Assembly: GCA_934675205.1 (NCBI GenBank)
Contig: CAKUPQ010000001.1
Span: 62,001-126,000 of the forward strand
Source: an uncultured Flavobacteriaceae bacterium
GTDB taxonomy: Bacteria > Bacteroidota > Bacteroidia > Flavobacteriales > Flavobacteriaceae
DNA length: 64,000 nucleotides
Reading direction: 5' to 3'
Position numbers and translations under genes: made by a program. Shown here piece after piece: positions 37,004 through 45,086 of the stretch. The notes beneath the pieces are model-generated. The model did not search any database, was not told the DNA's origin, and saw only the letters and a program-made list of their open reading frames with translations. Numbering within the stretch: position 1 is the first letter of the stretch; each line of letters opens with the position of its first letter.

Positions 37004-37264
37004 ATGAAACAGAATAAGTTATCTGAATTAAGTGATGAAAAATTACTTAAAAAAAGAGATTTATTAAAAGGAATTACAATTGGTTTTAGCATAGTTGTTA
37101 TATTAATTTTGTTTTTTTTTATTTACATCTTTTTGACAAAAGGATTTGATAATATTCCCGTAGCTTCAATTGTTCCTGTAATTGCATTACCTACAACTTT
37201 TTTACCTTTATTGATTATTTTGAAACAACTTAATAAAGAAATCAAATCCCGAAACCTAAAGTAA
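37004..37264 (+). CDS. Small two-helix membrane protein
   Basis: The 86-residue protein starts with a charged segment (LSELSDEKLLKKRDLLKG) followed by two transmembrane helices (about 23-45 and 53-76) and a basic end (KEIKSRNLK). Similar short proteins are common in flavobacteria, but no function is known to me. It is 4 bases from the DUF3667 gene and presumably co-transcribed with it. Confidence 0.75.
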   Translation: MKQNKLSELSDEKLLKKRDLLKGITIGFSIVVILILFFFIYIFLTKGFDNIPVASIVPVIALPTTFLPLLIILKQLNKEIKSRNLK

Positions 37265-37268
37265 GAAA

Positions 37269-38063
37269 ATGAAACACAATTGTCAAAACTGCGGACAAAT
37301 CATTACTGAAAACTTCTGTTCAAATTGCGGGCAGAAAAAATATAAAAGAATTGACAGAAAATACATTTTAGACGAAATTCAATATACATTTCTTCATACA
37401 AATAAAGGTTTCTTATATTCCGTAAAGAACATAATTAAAAACCCGGGAAAAACAGCAAGAGAATTTATTGACGGAAATAGAGTAAATCATTATAAACCCA
37501 TCTTATTAGCTTTTGTTTTAAGTGGTATTTCTACTTTTATTTCTTACAAAATCATTGGATTAAATGAAATAATGCGTGAGTTTTACTCTAAACAGCATAT
37601 GAACTCTCAATTTATGAATGATTATATGTCTTTTACATCAAGCTATAATTCAATCATAATGCTTATGCTCATTCCTTTTTTTGCACTCATAACAAAATTG
37701 GCTTTCAGAAAATGGGGACACAATTATTATGAACACGTAGTAATGAATGCCTATATATTATCATTTTATACTATAATAAATATTGTCATTCTTTATCCGA
37801 TAATGTATTTGTTAAAAAGTAATATTGATTTAATTATTCCTTTGACAAGTATGTCTATGCTAACAATACCTTTTATATTACTTTGGTTTTTCAAAGAATT
37901 TTACTCTAACAAATCATTAAAAAATATAATCGGACGAATATTACTGATAATCTTGTTTACAATAGTATTTTTCATTTTCTTTATTATAGCAATAATGATT
38001 GGAGGTTTCATTTTTGCAATGGTTAAAGGACCTGAAGCAATAGAGTATATAAAACCACAATAA
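37269..38063 (+). CDS. DUF3667 domain membrane protein with zinc ribbon
   Basis: This 264-residue protein opens with a zinc-ribbon-like pair of CxxC motifs (CQNCGQIITENFCSNCG, residues 4-20). A conserved segment (KNIIKNPGKTAREFIDGNR, about 55-73) and about five hydrophobic helices (about 80-250) follow. This combination marks the DUF3667 family of Bacteroidota, whose role is unknown. The start is the ATG at 37,269, directly after the small membrane gene. Confidence 0.88.
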   Translation: MKHNCQNCGQIITENFCSNCGQKKYKRIDRKYILDEIQYTFLHTNKGFLYSVKNIIKNPGKTAREFIDGNRVNHYKPILLAFVLSGISTFISYKIIGLNEIMREFYSKQHMNSQFMNDYMSFTSSYNSIIMLMLIPFFALITKLAFRKWGHNYYEHVVMNAYILSFYTIINIVILYPIMYLLKSNIDLIIPLTSMSMLTIPFILLWFFKEFYSNKSLKNIIGRILLIILFTIVFFIFFIIAIMIGGFIFAMVKGPEAIEYIKPQ

Positions 38064-38088
38064 AAAAGAAGTTTCTGCTAACATCACA

Positions 38089-38120
38089 TTTGTTTAACTA
38101 AACGATTTATTGTAATTTTG
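38089..38120 (+). promoter_or_regulatory. Strong consensus promoter of the metal locus
   Basis: TTTG at 38,089-38,092, a 20 bp spacer, then TAATTTTG at 38,113-38,120: a full match to the Bacteroidetes consensus. The predicted start near 38,126 gives a short leader to the GTG at 38,140. Confidence 0.75.
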
Positions 38121-38139
38121 CCTAACTAAACCTCTGAAA

Positions 38140-38592
38140 GTGAGTTTTTATAAAAAATGTACAGCTTTGCTATTAGCCTTTTTCCTGATGTTTTCCAACA
38201 TCGGGCTGGCTTTGAATGTGCATTTTTGCGGAGAAGAAAAAGTCGCCTCTTCATTGGTTTATTCGAATCTTGTTGAGGAGCCTTGTAATCACGATGAACA
38301 GTACGACCATTCCGAAGAAGAGAATTGCTCGGTTGAAAAATTTTGTTGCGGTTCATCTGACAACCACTCGGATTGCTGTAAAGACGAATACATCACACAG
38401 GATAGTTCTGATATAATTACCACAAAAGCATTTTCGTTTAATGTTGATGCGTTTGTCGTTTCAAATAACGATTTTTCTTTTGAATTTATTGAATATCAGG
38501 AAGATGTAAAACAGGAATATTTTGAGTACAGTTATAACTCGAATGCCCCACCTCTCTATAAGCTTCATTGTAGTCTGATTTATTACGCTTAA
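38140..38592 (+). CDS. Exported Cys-rich protein, HYC_CC_PP-type
   Basis: The 150-residue protein has a signal peptide (to about 24, NIGLA) and a pattern I recognise as the HYC_CC_PP type: HFC (Cys30), paired cysteines Cys69-Cys70 and Cys79-Cys80, and Pro137-Pro138. Other cysteines are Cys49, Cys63 and Cys144, and the middle region is rich in His, Asp and Glu. This suggests metal binding in the periplasm or at the outer membrane. The start is GTG at 38,140; no ATG precedes the signal sequence. It leads a likely operon with a TonB-dependent receptor and a secreted HMA protein. Confidence 0.8.
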   Translation: MSFYKKCTALLLAFFLMFSNIGLALNVHFCGEEKVASSLVYSNLVEEPCNHDEQYDHSEEENCSVEKFCCGSSDNHSDCCKDEYITQDSSDIITTKAFSFNVDAFVVSNNDFSFEFIEYQEDVKQEYFEYSYNSNAPPLYKLHCSLIYYA

Positions 38593-38680
38593 TTTATTGA
38601 TTGCGAAGTCGCAAAATTGCTGATTTGTAAATCTGCTTTTTTGCTATGCCTTATGGCTATTCACTAATCAATAAATTAAG
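38588..38680 (+). other. Multi-hairpin intercistronic element before the receptor gene
   Basis: CTTAATTTATTGATT (38,588-38,602, including the stop codon of the preceding gene) is perfectly complementary to AATCAATAAATTAAG (38,666-38,680). Inside are hairpins GCGA-AG-TCGC (38,603-38,612), GCAA-AA-TTGC (38,611-38,620) and GATTT-GT-AAATC (38,622-38,633). The element fills the whole spacer and ends 6 bases before the ATG at 38,687. Confidence 0.6.
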
Positions 38681-38686
38681 AAAAAA

Positions 38687-40945
38687 ATGAAAAAACACCT
38701 ATTATATGTATTTATCCTTTTAGGATTTTACGGATTTTCCCAAGAAAAAATTAAGGGAAAAATCTATGAAAATACAGAAGACAACAAAAATCTTCCTCTT
38801 ATCGGAGCAACCGTAATGTGGGAAGGAACTTCCGAAGGAGCTCAAACCGATATAAACGGAAATTTTGAGCTCAATTACAGAGCAAACACAAACCTTGTCA
38901 TTTCCTTTATCGGAATGCGAACGGAAACCATTTCGGTCAAGCCGAATGAAGAAGTTTCGGTTATACTTTATCCCGATTCGATGATTGAAGAAATCGTAAT
39001 TGAACGAAAAAGACAAAGTCTTTCAAGAATTAAAACTTCGTCTGCCAATATAACGAACATATCGAGTTCAGAACTTCTGAAAGCTGCTTGTTGTAATTTG
39101 TCGGAGGCTTTTGAAACCAATCCCTCGATTGATGTGAATTTCTCTGATGCTGTTACCGGAAACAAACAAATCAGAATGTTAGGACTTAACAGCCCTTATA
39201 TATTGATGACTGAAGAAAATATTCCGTCTGTCAGAGGAGCATCACAGGCTTATGGACTTTCGTTTATTCCGGGAACTTGGGTTGAAAGTATCCAGATTAC
39301 CAAAGGAGCAGGAAGTGTGGTAAACGGATACGAAAGTATTTCAGGACAAATCAATTACGAACTTATCAAACCAGCAAACGATATTCCGTTTTTTGTGAAT
39401 GCGTATGCTTCGACTGATTCCCGTTTTGAGCTGAACACTCATTTCAACCAAAAAATTTCCGACAAATGGAGTACATCTTTGTTTGCTCACGGAAATGCAC
39501 GGACTGCCAAAAACGATATGAATCACGACCATTTCTTGGATAATCCGATCGGGAAACAAATCAATGTGATGAATCGTTGGCAATATACCAACTTGGAAAA
39601 AGGTTGGGTAAGTTTCCTTAATTTCCGATACATGAACGATGATAAACAATCGGGAAGTGTTCATTTTAACAAAGACAGAGACAAGCTCACCACTAATTTT
39701 TGGGGTTCGGAAATCTTGACTAAAAAATTCGATGCTTCTGCCAAAATCGGATATGTTTTTCCCGATACACCTTGGAAAAGCATCGGTTTTCAGAACTCGT
39801 TTAATTCGCATAATCAGGATTCTTATTTTGGTTTGAGAGAGTTTAACATTCATCAAAACAGCTTTTATTCCAACCTGATTTATAATTCGATACTATCTAA
39901 TACGATGCATAAATTCTCAACGGGAATGAGCTTTACGTATGACGGATATGACGAAAATGCAACCAATCTAAACGGAACTGCAACAACGGATTATTCCAGA
40001 AAAGACAATTCCGTAGGAGCATTTTTTGAATATACGTATGACAATACGGACGATTTTAGTTTGGTAGCAGGAGTTCGATTGGACAACCACAACCGATTGG
40101 GAACTTTTGTAACTCCTCGTATTCATTCGAGATACAATCCTTGGGAAGGAGGAACACTTAAAGCCTCTATCGGAAGAGGAATCCGAAGTGCAAGTATTTT
40201 TGCAGAAAATCAGCATTTGTTTGCTTCTTCGAGAGAATTTAACATTCTGAACACCAACGGAAAAATCTACGGATTAGACCCTGAAATTGCATGGAATTAC
40301 GGAATTAGTTTGATGCAGGATTTTCGACTTTTTGGAAAAAAAGCGGAAGTCGTAGCTGATTTTTATCGAACGGATTTTCAAAATCAGGTGGTTGTGGATT
40401 TGTATGCCCATCCACAAGAAGTTTTGTTTTATAATTTGGACGGAAGTTCGTTTGCCAACAGCTTTCAGTTGGAGTTTAATGTTGATATTACGCATCACTT
40501 CAATATCCGAACAGCTTATAAATATTATGATGTTCAAACGGATTATATCGGAGGTCGAGACATCAGACCCTTACAAGCAAAACATCGTTTTTTCACGAAT
40601 GTTGGTTACGAAACCCACGTTACAGACAAAGGAAAACAATGGAAATTCGATTGGACAATGAACCTTATCGGAAAACAAAAACTTCCATTTACAGGAACAA
40701 ATCCGACACCATACCAAACAAGGGAGTTTTCTCCGAATCTAACCCTTATGAATGCACAGGTTACACATAGCTTTTCTCCCGTTTTTGAGTTGTATGCAGG
40801 AGGAGAAAACATAACCAATTACAGACAAAAAGATGCGATTATCGGAGCGGACGATGCTTTTGGTTCATATTTTGATAGTTCAATGATATATGGTCCTGTT
40901 TTTGGAGCAATGTATTATGTCGGATTGAGGTTTAAGATAGAATAA
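38687..40945 (+). CDS. TonB-dependent receptor, probably for a metal or metal complex
   Basis: The 752-residue protein has a signal peptide (to about 18, YGFSQ), a carboxypeptidase-like domain (about 20-105, PLIGATVMWEGTSEGAQTD), a plug domain (about 120-235; LRMLGLNSPYILMTEENIPS-like region and GAGSVVNGYESISGQINYEL) and a barrel to the end (YVGLRFKIE). Metal specificity is inferred only from its neighbours: the Cys-rich protein before it and the HMA protein after it. AACCNLSEAFETNPSIDV places two adjacent Cys (about 143-144) in the plug, which is typical of this receptor type. Confidence 0.9.
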   Translation: MKKHLLYVFILLGFYGFSQEKIKGKIYENTEDNKNLPLIGATVMWEGTSEGAQTDINGNFELNYRANTNLVISFIGMRTETISVKPNEEVSVILYPDSMIEEIVIERKRQSLSRIKTSSANITNISSSELLKAACCNLSEAFETNPSIDVNFSDAVTGNKQIRMLGLNSPYILMTEENIPSVRGASQAYGLSFIPGTWVESIQITKGAGSVVNGYESISGQINYELIKPANDIPFFVNAYASTDSRFELNTHFNQKISDKWSTSLFAHGNARTAKNDMNHDHFLDNPIGKQINVMNRWQYTNLEKGWVSFLNFRYMNDDKQSGSVHFNKDRDKLTTNFWGSEILTKKFDASAKIGYVFPDTPWKSIGFQNSFNSHNQDSYFGLREFNIHQNSFYSNLIYNSILSNTMHKFSTGMSFTYDGYDENATNLNGTATTDYSRKDNSVGAFFEYTYDNTDDFSLVAGVRLDNHNRLGTFVTPRIHSRYNPWEGGTLKASIGRGIRSASIFAENQHLFASSREFNILNTNGKIYGLDPEIAWNYGISLMQDFRLFGKKAEVVADFYRTDFQNQVVVDLYAHPQEVLFYNLDGSSFANSFQLEFNVDITHHFNIRTAYKYYDVQTDYIGGRDIRPLQAKHRFFTNVGYETHVTDKGKQWKFDWTMNLIGKQKLPFTGTNPTPYQTREFSPNLTLMNAQVTHSFSPVFELYAGGENITNYRQKDAIIGADDAFGSYFDSSMIYGPVFGAMYYVGLRFKIE

Positions 40946-41040
40946 AAGCCGTAGGCAATAGGCTGTAAGCATAGCCTAAAGCAAAAAAACAAGTATTAAC
41001 CAAGCCTAAAGCATACAGCTTATGGCTTACAGCAAAAACA
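40946..41040. repeat. GCCTAAAGC / GGCTTACAGC intergenic repeat
   Basis: GCCTAAAGC occurs twice (40,976 and 41,005 regions), and GGCTGTAAGC near 40,962 is matched by GCTTACAGC near 41,027, giving an imperfect inverted repeat. An ATG inside it could extend the next gene by eight residues, which I take as spurious. Confidence 0.55.
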
Positions 41041-41045
41041 AAAAA

Positions 41046-41399
41046 ATGAAAAAGTTAGCATTGATTTTAACGCTTTTGGTTGTAGGATTTACAGCACAGG
41101 CACAAGAAAAACAAACCAAGAAAAACAAAAATGCCAAGTATGACATTGAAGTAAACGGAAACTGCGGAATGTGTAAAAAACGTATCGAAACGGCAGCTTA
41201 TTCCGTAAAGGGAGTGAAATCAGCAACATGGCACCAAGACCATCACGATGTGCATATTATTCTTGACGAAAATAAAACTTCCATAGACGAAGTTCATAAA
41301 GCTATTGCCAAAGCAGGGCACGATACCGACAAAGCAAAAGCCGATGACAAAGTGTATGAAGAACTTCACGGCTGTTGTCAATACGAAAGAAAGAAGTAA
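41046..41399 (+). CDS. Secreted heavy-metal-associated (HMA) domain protein
   Basis: The protein has 117 residues from the ATG at 41,046. A signal peptide ends near residue 20 (FTAQAQ), so unlike cytoplasmic copper chaperones it acts outside the inner membrane. The HMA fold has Cys40-Gly-Met-Cys43 (NGNCGMCKKR), the usual metal-binding pair. A histidine cluster (His63, His66, His67, His70) and a C-terminal Cys110-Cys111 add further ligands. A strong terminator follows directly, closing the putative operon with the Cys-rich protein and the TonB-dependent receptor. Confidence 0.9.
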   Translation: MKKLALILTLLVVGFTAQAQEKQTKKNKNAKYDIEVNGNCGMCKKRIETAAYSVKGVKSATWHQDHHDVHIILDENKTSIDEVHKAIAKAGHDTDKAKADDKVYEELHGCCQYERKK

Positions 41400-41427
41400 T
41401 TCGGAAGAACTATAAATTTGAAAGATT

Positions 41428-41470
41428 AAACCCTATAAGATTCGAGATTCTTATAGGGTTTATTTTTTTT
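41428..41470. terminator. Intrinsic terminator after the HMA gene
   Basis: AAACCCTATAAGA (41,428-41,440) pairs perfectly with TCTTATAGGGTTT (41,449-41,461), with an 8-base loop, followed by a run of T (41,463-41,470). It also lies at the end of the convergent kinase gene. Confidence 0.9.
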
Positions 41471-41477
41471 GTATAAG

Positions 41478-42092
41478 CTAAAAAAGTCCGTTTAGTTCTG
41501 CATTGATTTTATTGATGATATCTCCTAAATCTTCCGGATTATCAACAAAATTCACGTTATCTACATCGATAACAAGCAATTTCCCTTTGTTGTATCCATC
41601 AACCCACGCTTCATATCTTTCGTTGAGACGGGAGAGATAATCTATCGAAATGGAATTTTCGTAATCTCGTCCTCTTTTGTGAATTTGACCGACAAGATTC
41701 GGAACAGAGCTTCTCAAATAAATCAGCAAATCGGGAGATTCAACCGTTTTTTCCATAAGCTCAAAAAGTGAGGAATAATTCTGAAAATCCCGGTTTGACA
41801 TCAATCCCATATCGTGAAGATTGGGAGCAAAAATGTGGGCATCTTCATAAATGGTTCTGTCCTGAATAATCTTTTTTCCACTTTCTCGGATTTGAAGAAT
41901 CTGTCTGAAACGACTGTTTAGGAAATAAATTTGCAGGTTAAAACTCCACCTGTCCATTTGATGATAAAAATCGTCTAAATACGGATTATCAACTACATCT
42001 TCAAAATGAGGTTCCCATCTGAAATGTTTGGCTAAAAGTCGTGTGAGAGTAGTTTTACCCGACCCTATATTTCCCGCTATGGCTATGTGCAT
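41478..42092 (-). CDS. Deoxynucleoside kinase
   Basis: The 204-residue cytoplasmic enzyme phosphorylates deoxynucleosides for salvage. It has P-loop GNIGSGKTT (7-15), the FEDVVDNPYLDDFY segment (about 34-47), FLNSRFRQILQI, and DRTIYEDAHIFAPN (about 78-91) with the ERS/DRT-type catalytic region. Length and motifs match the dNK family found throughout Bacteroidota; which base it prefers is not clear. Its start codon overlaps the stop of the next gene upstream by one base (42,092), so translation is likely coupled. Confidence 0.93.
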   Translation of the reverse strand: MHIAIAGNIGSGKTTLTRLLAKHFRWEPHFEDVVDNPYLDDFYHQMDRWSFNLQIYFLNSRFRQILQIRESGKKIIQDRTIYEDAHIFAPNLHDMGLMSNRDFQNYSSLFELMEKTVESPDLLIYLRSSVPNLVGQIHKRGRDYENSISIDYLSRLNERYEAWVDGYNKGKLLVIDVDNVNFVDNPEDLGDIINKINAELNGLF

Positions 42093-42874
42093 TATGGTAG
42101 TTTTATGTTATAATTTTCTATTGTTTTTCCTGTAAAAATACTCAATACTCCGTTTTTGTAATCGAAATTTTTGATGTTTTTTTCTGACGAAAAAAGCAAT
42201 TCCGATTCAGAATTTTCTGTTTTGTAAAGATATAAATTATCAGTTAAGCTAAAAATGATTTTTTGAGAATCCGTAATTAATATTTTATCAAATTCCGGAA
42301 CACTTCCCAAAAGAGTCGTTCTTCCGTAGTTGTTACAACTGATTATTTCGTTGTTTTCTGATATTCTCAACCAATTATTATAATCGGATTTATAGTAAAC
42401 AAACGTATTCTTAAACGGCTGATTTAGTGGAGTTGCCTTTTTGTTGAGATAATCCAAAAGCAAGAGATTATTCGTCAGAGAATCATAAATCCAAAGCCTG
42501 TTTTGAGAGGCAACCGAACAGGTTTGAGCCACAATAGTATAATCCGAAAAATTGATTCGGGTAATTTCAGAAAGCTGATTATCAAGCAATACAACCGAAT
42601 TAAAATCTTTATAAAAAAGCACTATTTTCAACGGATTTATAAAATCTATGGAGTGGATTTTTCCGAAAGGGAGGTTTTTATATTCCCATTTTTCGGTTTT
42701 TGTTTGTTTGTATAAGACATTGTTTTTAGCATAATAATCATAGCCCAAAACATCTTTCCCGTAGTATTGGTCTGCCTCTATCTGAACCGAATCCACAAAA
42801 ACTACGTTTGCGGTTTGAGCTGTACACAAAGCAAAAACAAAAAATAAAACGATAAGAAAATAGCGTTTATACAT
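42092..42874 (-). CDS. Exported protein of unknown function, possibly a beta-propeller
   Basis: The 260-residue protein has a signal peptide (to about 19, ALCTAQ) and a series of beta-rich segments of about 40 residues (for example IVLFYKDFNSVVLLDNQL and NRLWIYDSLTNNLLLLDY). They suggest propeller blades tracking a value, as in PQQ- or NHL-like proteins. I do not recognise a named family. It overlaps the deoxynucleoside kinase by one base and follows the ABC-F gene after a hairpin. Confidence 0.75.
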   Translation of the reverse strand: MYKRYFLIVLFFVFALCTAQTANVVFVDSVQIEADQYYGKDVLGYDYYAKNNVLYKQTKTEKWEYKNLPFGKIHSIDFINPLKIVLFYKDFNSVVLLDNQLSEITRINFSDYTIVAQTCSVASQNRLWIYDSLTNNLLLLDYLNKKATPLNQPFKNTFVYYKSDYNNWLRISENNEIISCNNYGRTTLLGSVPEFDKILITDSQKIIFSLTDNLYLYKTENSESELLFSSEKNIKNFDYKNGVLSIFTGKTIENYNIKLP

Positions 42875-42880
42875 ACCCTA

Positions 42881-42905
42881 ATAAAACCCAAAAATAGGGT
42901 TTTAT
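42881..42905 (-). terminator. Hairpin after the ABC-F gene
   Basis: ATAAAACCC (42,881-42,889) and GGGTTTTAT (42,897-42,905) form a 9 bp stem with a 7-base loop. It lies in the 47-base gap between the ABC-F stop and the next minus-strand start and may terminate or attenuate transcription. Confidence 0.55.
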
Positions 42906-42921
42906 ATTGTAATAATGCTAA

Positions 42922-44823
42922 TTATTCCAACTCCATTTGAACGGTTTCCCATTCGTTGAGCATTTGGTCGAGTTCTTTTTTGTTTTTTTCGTAAAGCGAA
43001 AAAAACGAAGTGTCATTCATCAGTTTTTCGTAATTTTCTGCTAATCGCAAGTCATCTTTGGCAATCTGCTTTTCGAGTTCTTGGATTCGGCTTTCGATTT
43101 TACTCAATCTGTTTTGTAGGGATTTTCGTTGTTTCTGCTCTTCAAACGAAAGATTTTTTTCGGGTTTGGGAGCTTCTTTGACAACAACGTCTTTCTTCTC
43201 GATTTCCCGCATATTATCGACTTTTCGCTGTTCGAGATAGAAGTTAATATCTCCCAAATATTCCTTTATTTTTTGGTCTTTGAACTCGTAAACCACATTC
43301 GATAATCCTTGTAAAAAATCCCTGTCGTGGGAAACAACTAATAACGTTCCTTCAAACTTTTGGAGTGCTGCTTTCAGTACGTTTTTTGATTTAATATCCA
43401 AGTGATTCGTAGGCTCGTCCATTACCAAGACATTGATAGGTTGTAAAAGCATCTTACACAAAGCCAAGCGGTTGCGTTCTCCTCCCGAAAGCACTTTTAC
43501 TTTTTTATGTACGTCATCTCCCCTAAACAAAAATGCTCCCAACATATCACGAACTTTAGAACGATTTGTATCGTTAGCCGCATTTTCCATCGTTTCCAAA
43601 AGCGTGATTTCTCCGTTTAGATAATCAGCTTGATTCTGTGCGAAATATCCTAACTGTACATTGTGTCCGAGTTTTATGGTTCCGTCAAAATCAAATTCGT
43701 TCAGAATTGCTTTGATAAACGTAGATTTCCCTTGTCCGTTTTGCCCGACAAAAGCAATTTTACTGCCTCGTTCTACCAAAAGTGAAATGTTGCCCAACAC
43801 TTTTTTATCTCCGTAACTTTTGGTCACATTTTCTGCCTCAACCACAACCCTGCCCGGGGTTACCGAAACAGGAAACGAAACAGCCATAACCGAATTATCA
43901 TCTTCATCAACTTCGATTCTCTCAACTTTATCCAACTTTTTGATAAGTGATTGAGCCATTGAAGCCTTTGAGGCTTTGGCTCTAAACTTTTCGATTAGCT
44001 TTTCGGTTTCTTCAATCTTTTTGGCCTGATTTTTTTGAGTAGCTAATTGTTTTTCTCTGATTTCGTTCCGAAGTTCAAGATATTCTGTGTAAGGTTTGTT
44101 GAAATCGTAAGCCTTTCCGAGAGAAATTTCGATGGTGCGATTTGTAACGTTATCCAAAAACATTTTGTCGTGCGAAACAATAACCACTACTCCGACATAA
44201 CTCCTCAAAAAATTCTCCAACCAAATGATACTTTCAATATCCAGATGGTTGGTAGGTTCGTCCAAAAGTAATACATCATTGTTTTGAAGAAGTAGTTTTG
44301 CCAATTCAATCCGCATTCTCCAACCTCCCGAAAACGTATCAGTCAGCTTGTCGAAATCCTCTCTTTTGAATCCTAAACCAAGCAAAATTTTCTCCGTATC
44401 TCCGACATAATTATAACCTCCGACTATTTCAAAATGATGGGTCAAATCGCTTAATTCCTCAATAAGATTCAAATAACTTTCGGATTCATAATCCGTTCTT
44501 GTAGCGAGTTGATTGTTGATTTCATCGAGCTTTTTTTCCGCTTGTTTGATTTCTTCAAAAGCCTCGTAAGCCTCTTCCAAAACCGTTCTTCCCTTGACAA
44601 AATCAATATCCTGTTTCAGAAAACCGATTTTGATTTCTTTTTCGGCTGCAATTGTTCCCGAGTCAGGTTGCATTTCTTTGGAAAGCAATTTGAGCATCGT
44701 GGATTTTCCTGCTCCGTTTTTTCCGACAAGACCAACCCTATCTCCTGCTCCAAGCCTGAAAGTTACTTCCTCAAACAGATATTCCCCTCCAAAAGCAACC
44801 GATAAATTATGAATGTTAAGCAT
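42922..44823 (-). CDS. ABC-F family ATP-binding protein
   Basis: The 633-residue protein has two ABC ATPase domains and no membrane part. Domain 1: Walker A GKNGAGKST (about 35-43), signature FSGGWRMR, Walker B DEPTNHLD. Domain 2: GQNGQGKST (about 353-361), LSGGERNR, DEPTNHLD. A linker of about 80 residues and a C-terminal coiled coil (about 545-633, rich in Glu/Lys) match the Uup/EttA-like translation factors that act on ribosomes or DNA. Antibiotic resistance is not implied. A TATCTTTG box lies 29 bases upstream. Confidence 0.93.
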   Translation of the reverse strand: MLNIHNLSVAFGGEYLFEEVTFRLGAGDRVGLVGKNGAGKSTMLKLLSKEMQPDSGTIAAEKEIKIGFLKQDIDFVKGRTVLEEAYEAFEEIKQAEKKLDEINNQLATRTDYESESYLNLIEELSDLTHHFEIVGGYNYVGDTEKILLGLGFKREDFDKLTDTFSGGWRMRIELAKLLLQNNDVLLLDEPTNHLDIESIIWLENFLRSYVGVVVIVSHDKMFLDNVTNRTIEISLGKAYDFNKPYTEYLELRNEIREKQLATQKNQAKKIEETEKLIEKFRAKASKASMAQSLIKKLDKVERIEVDEDDNSVMAVSFPVSVTPGRVVVEAENVTKSYGDKKVLGNISLLVERGSKIAFVGQNGQGKSTFIKAILNEFDFDGTIKLGHNVQLGYFAQNQADYLNGEITLLETMENAANDTNRSKVRDMLGAFLFRGDDVHKKVKVLSGGERNRLALCKMLLQPINVLVMDEPTNHLDIKSKNVLKAALQKFEGTLLVVSHDRDFLQGLSNVVYEFKDQKIKEYLGDINFYLEQRKVDNMREIEKKDVVVKEAPKPEKNLSFEEQKQRKSLQNRLSKIESRIQELEKQIAKDDLRLAENYEKLMNDTSFFSLYEKNKKELDQMLNEWETVQMELE

Positions 44824-44851
44824 TTTATGTGATGAAAGTTACAAAAGATTG

Positions 44852-44872
44852 CAAAGATAATGTTTACCTTTG
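44852..44872. promoter_or_regulatory. Back-to-back divergent -7 elements
   Basis: CAAAGATA (44,852-44,859) is TATCTTTG on the minus strand and suits the ABC-F gene. TACCTTTG (44,865-44,872) on the plus strand could drive the RNA-like element and DUF983 gene. Neither has a TTG at the ideal spacing, so assignment rests on the -7 boxes. Confidence 0.45.
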
Positions 44873-44888
44873 TCTTTGTGAAAAAAAC

Positions 44889-44913
44889 TTCAGTTCGAAG
44901 TCCGAAGACTGAA
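44889..44913. repeat. TCCGAAG-family hairpin
   Basis: TTCAGT (44,889-44,894) pairs with ACTGAA (44,908-44,913) around TCGAAG/TCCGAAG units, the same repeat family seen at 13,164-13,252. Confidence 0.5.
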
Positions 44914-44932
44914 AACCGAAAAGAATGACAAA

Positions 44933-45050
44933 ACCCGTGTGAGGGATAGTAGTGGAAATCCTTTTGTGTAGTGAACCTAACGAAGTGGTTCAGCGAAGCT
45001 AAACGAAACAAAAGATTGAAACGGATAGCCCGACCCGTAGGGACACACCA
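44933..45050 (+). ncRNA. Candidate structured RNA, Flavo-1-like
   Basis: This is a protein-free stretch with a plausible fold. GTGTG (44,937-44,941) pairs with CACAC (45,044-45,048). CTTTTGT (44,961-44,967) pairs with ACAAAAG (45,008-45,014). GAACC (44,973-44,977) pairs with GGTTC (44,987-44,991). CCC-GTA-GGG lies at 45,034-45,042. Two GGATAG-containing segments (GAGGGATAGTAGTGG and ACGGATAGCCCGACCC) face each other between the stems. I recall closely similar sequences repeated in flavobacterial genomes and the Flavo-1 RNA motif described for this group; the match to Flavo-1 is from memory and the strand is a preference, not proof. Confidence 0.5.
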
Positions 45051-45086
45051 AAAAAACAACTTCTAATAAAAAAAACACGCTTCAAA

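Noticed and set aside
41022..41045. Earlier ATG for the HMA protein
   Set aside because: It lies in the GCTTACAGC repeat and would place a charged stretch before an otherwise normal signal peptide.
42922..44823. Antibiotic-resistance ABC-F protein
   Set aside because: The motifs support only general ABC-F membership; housekeeping Uup/EttA-like members look the same at this level.
44973..44995. tRNA T-arm-like GGTTCAGCG sequence
   Set aside because: No acceptor, D or anticodon arms can be built around it; it is part of the structured RNA candidate.
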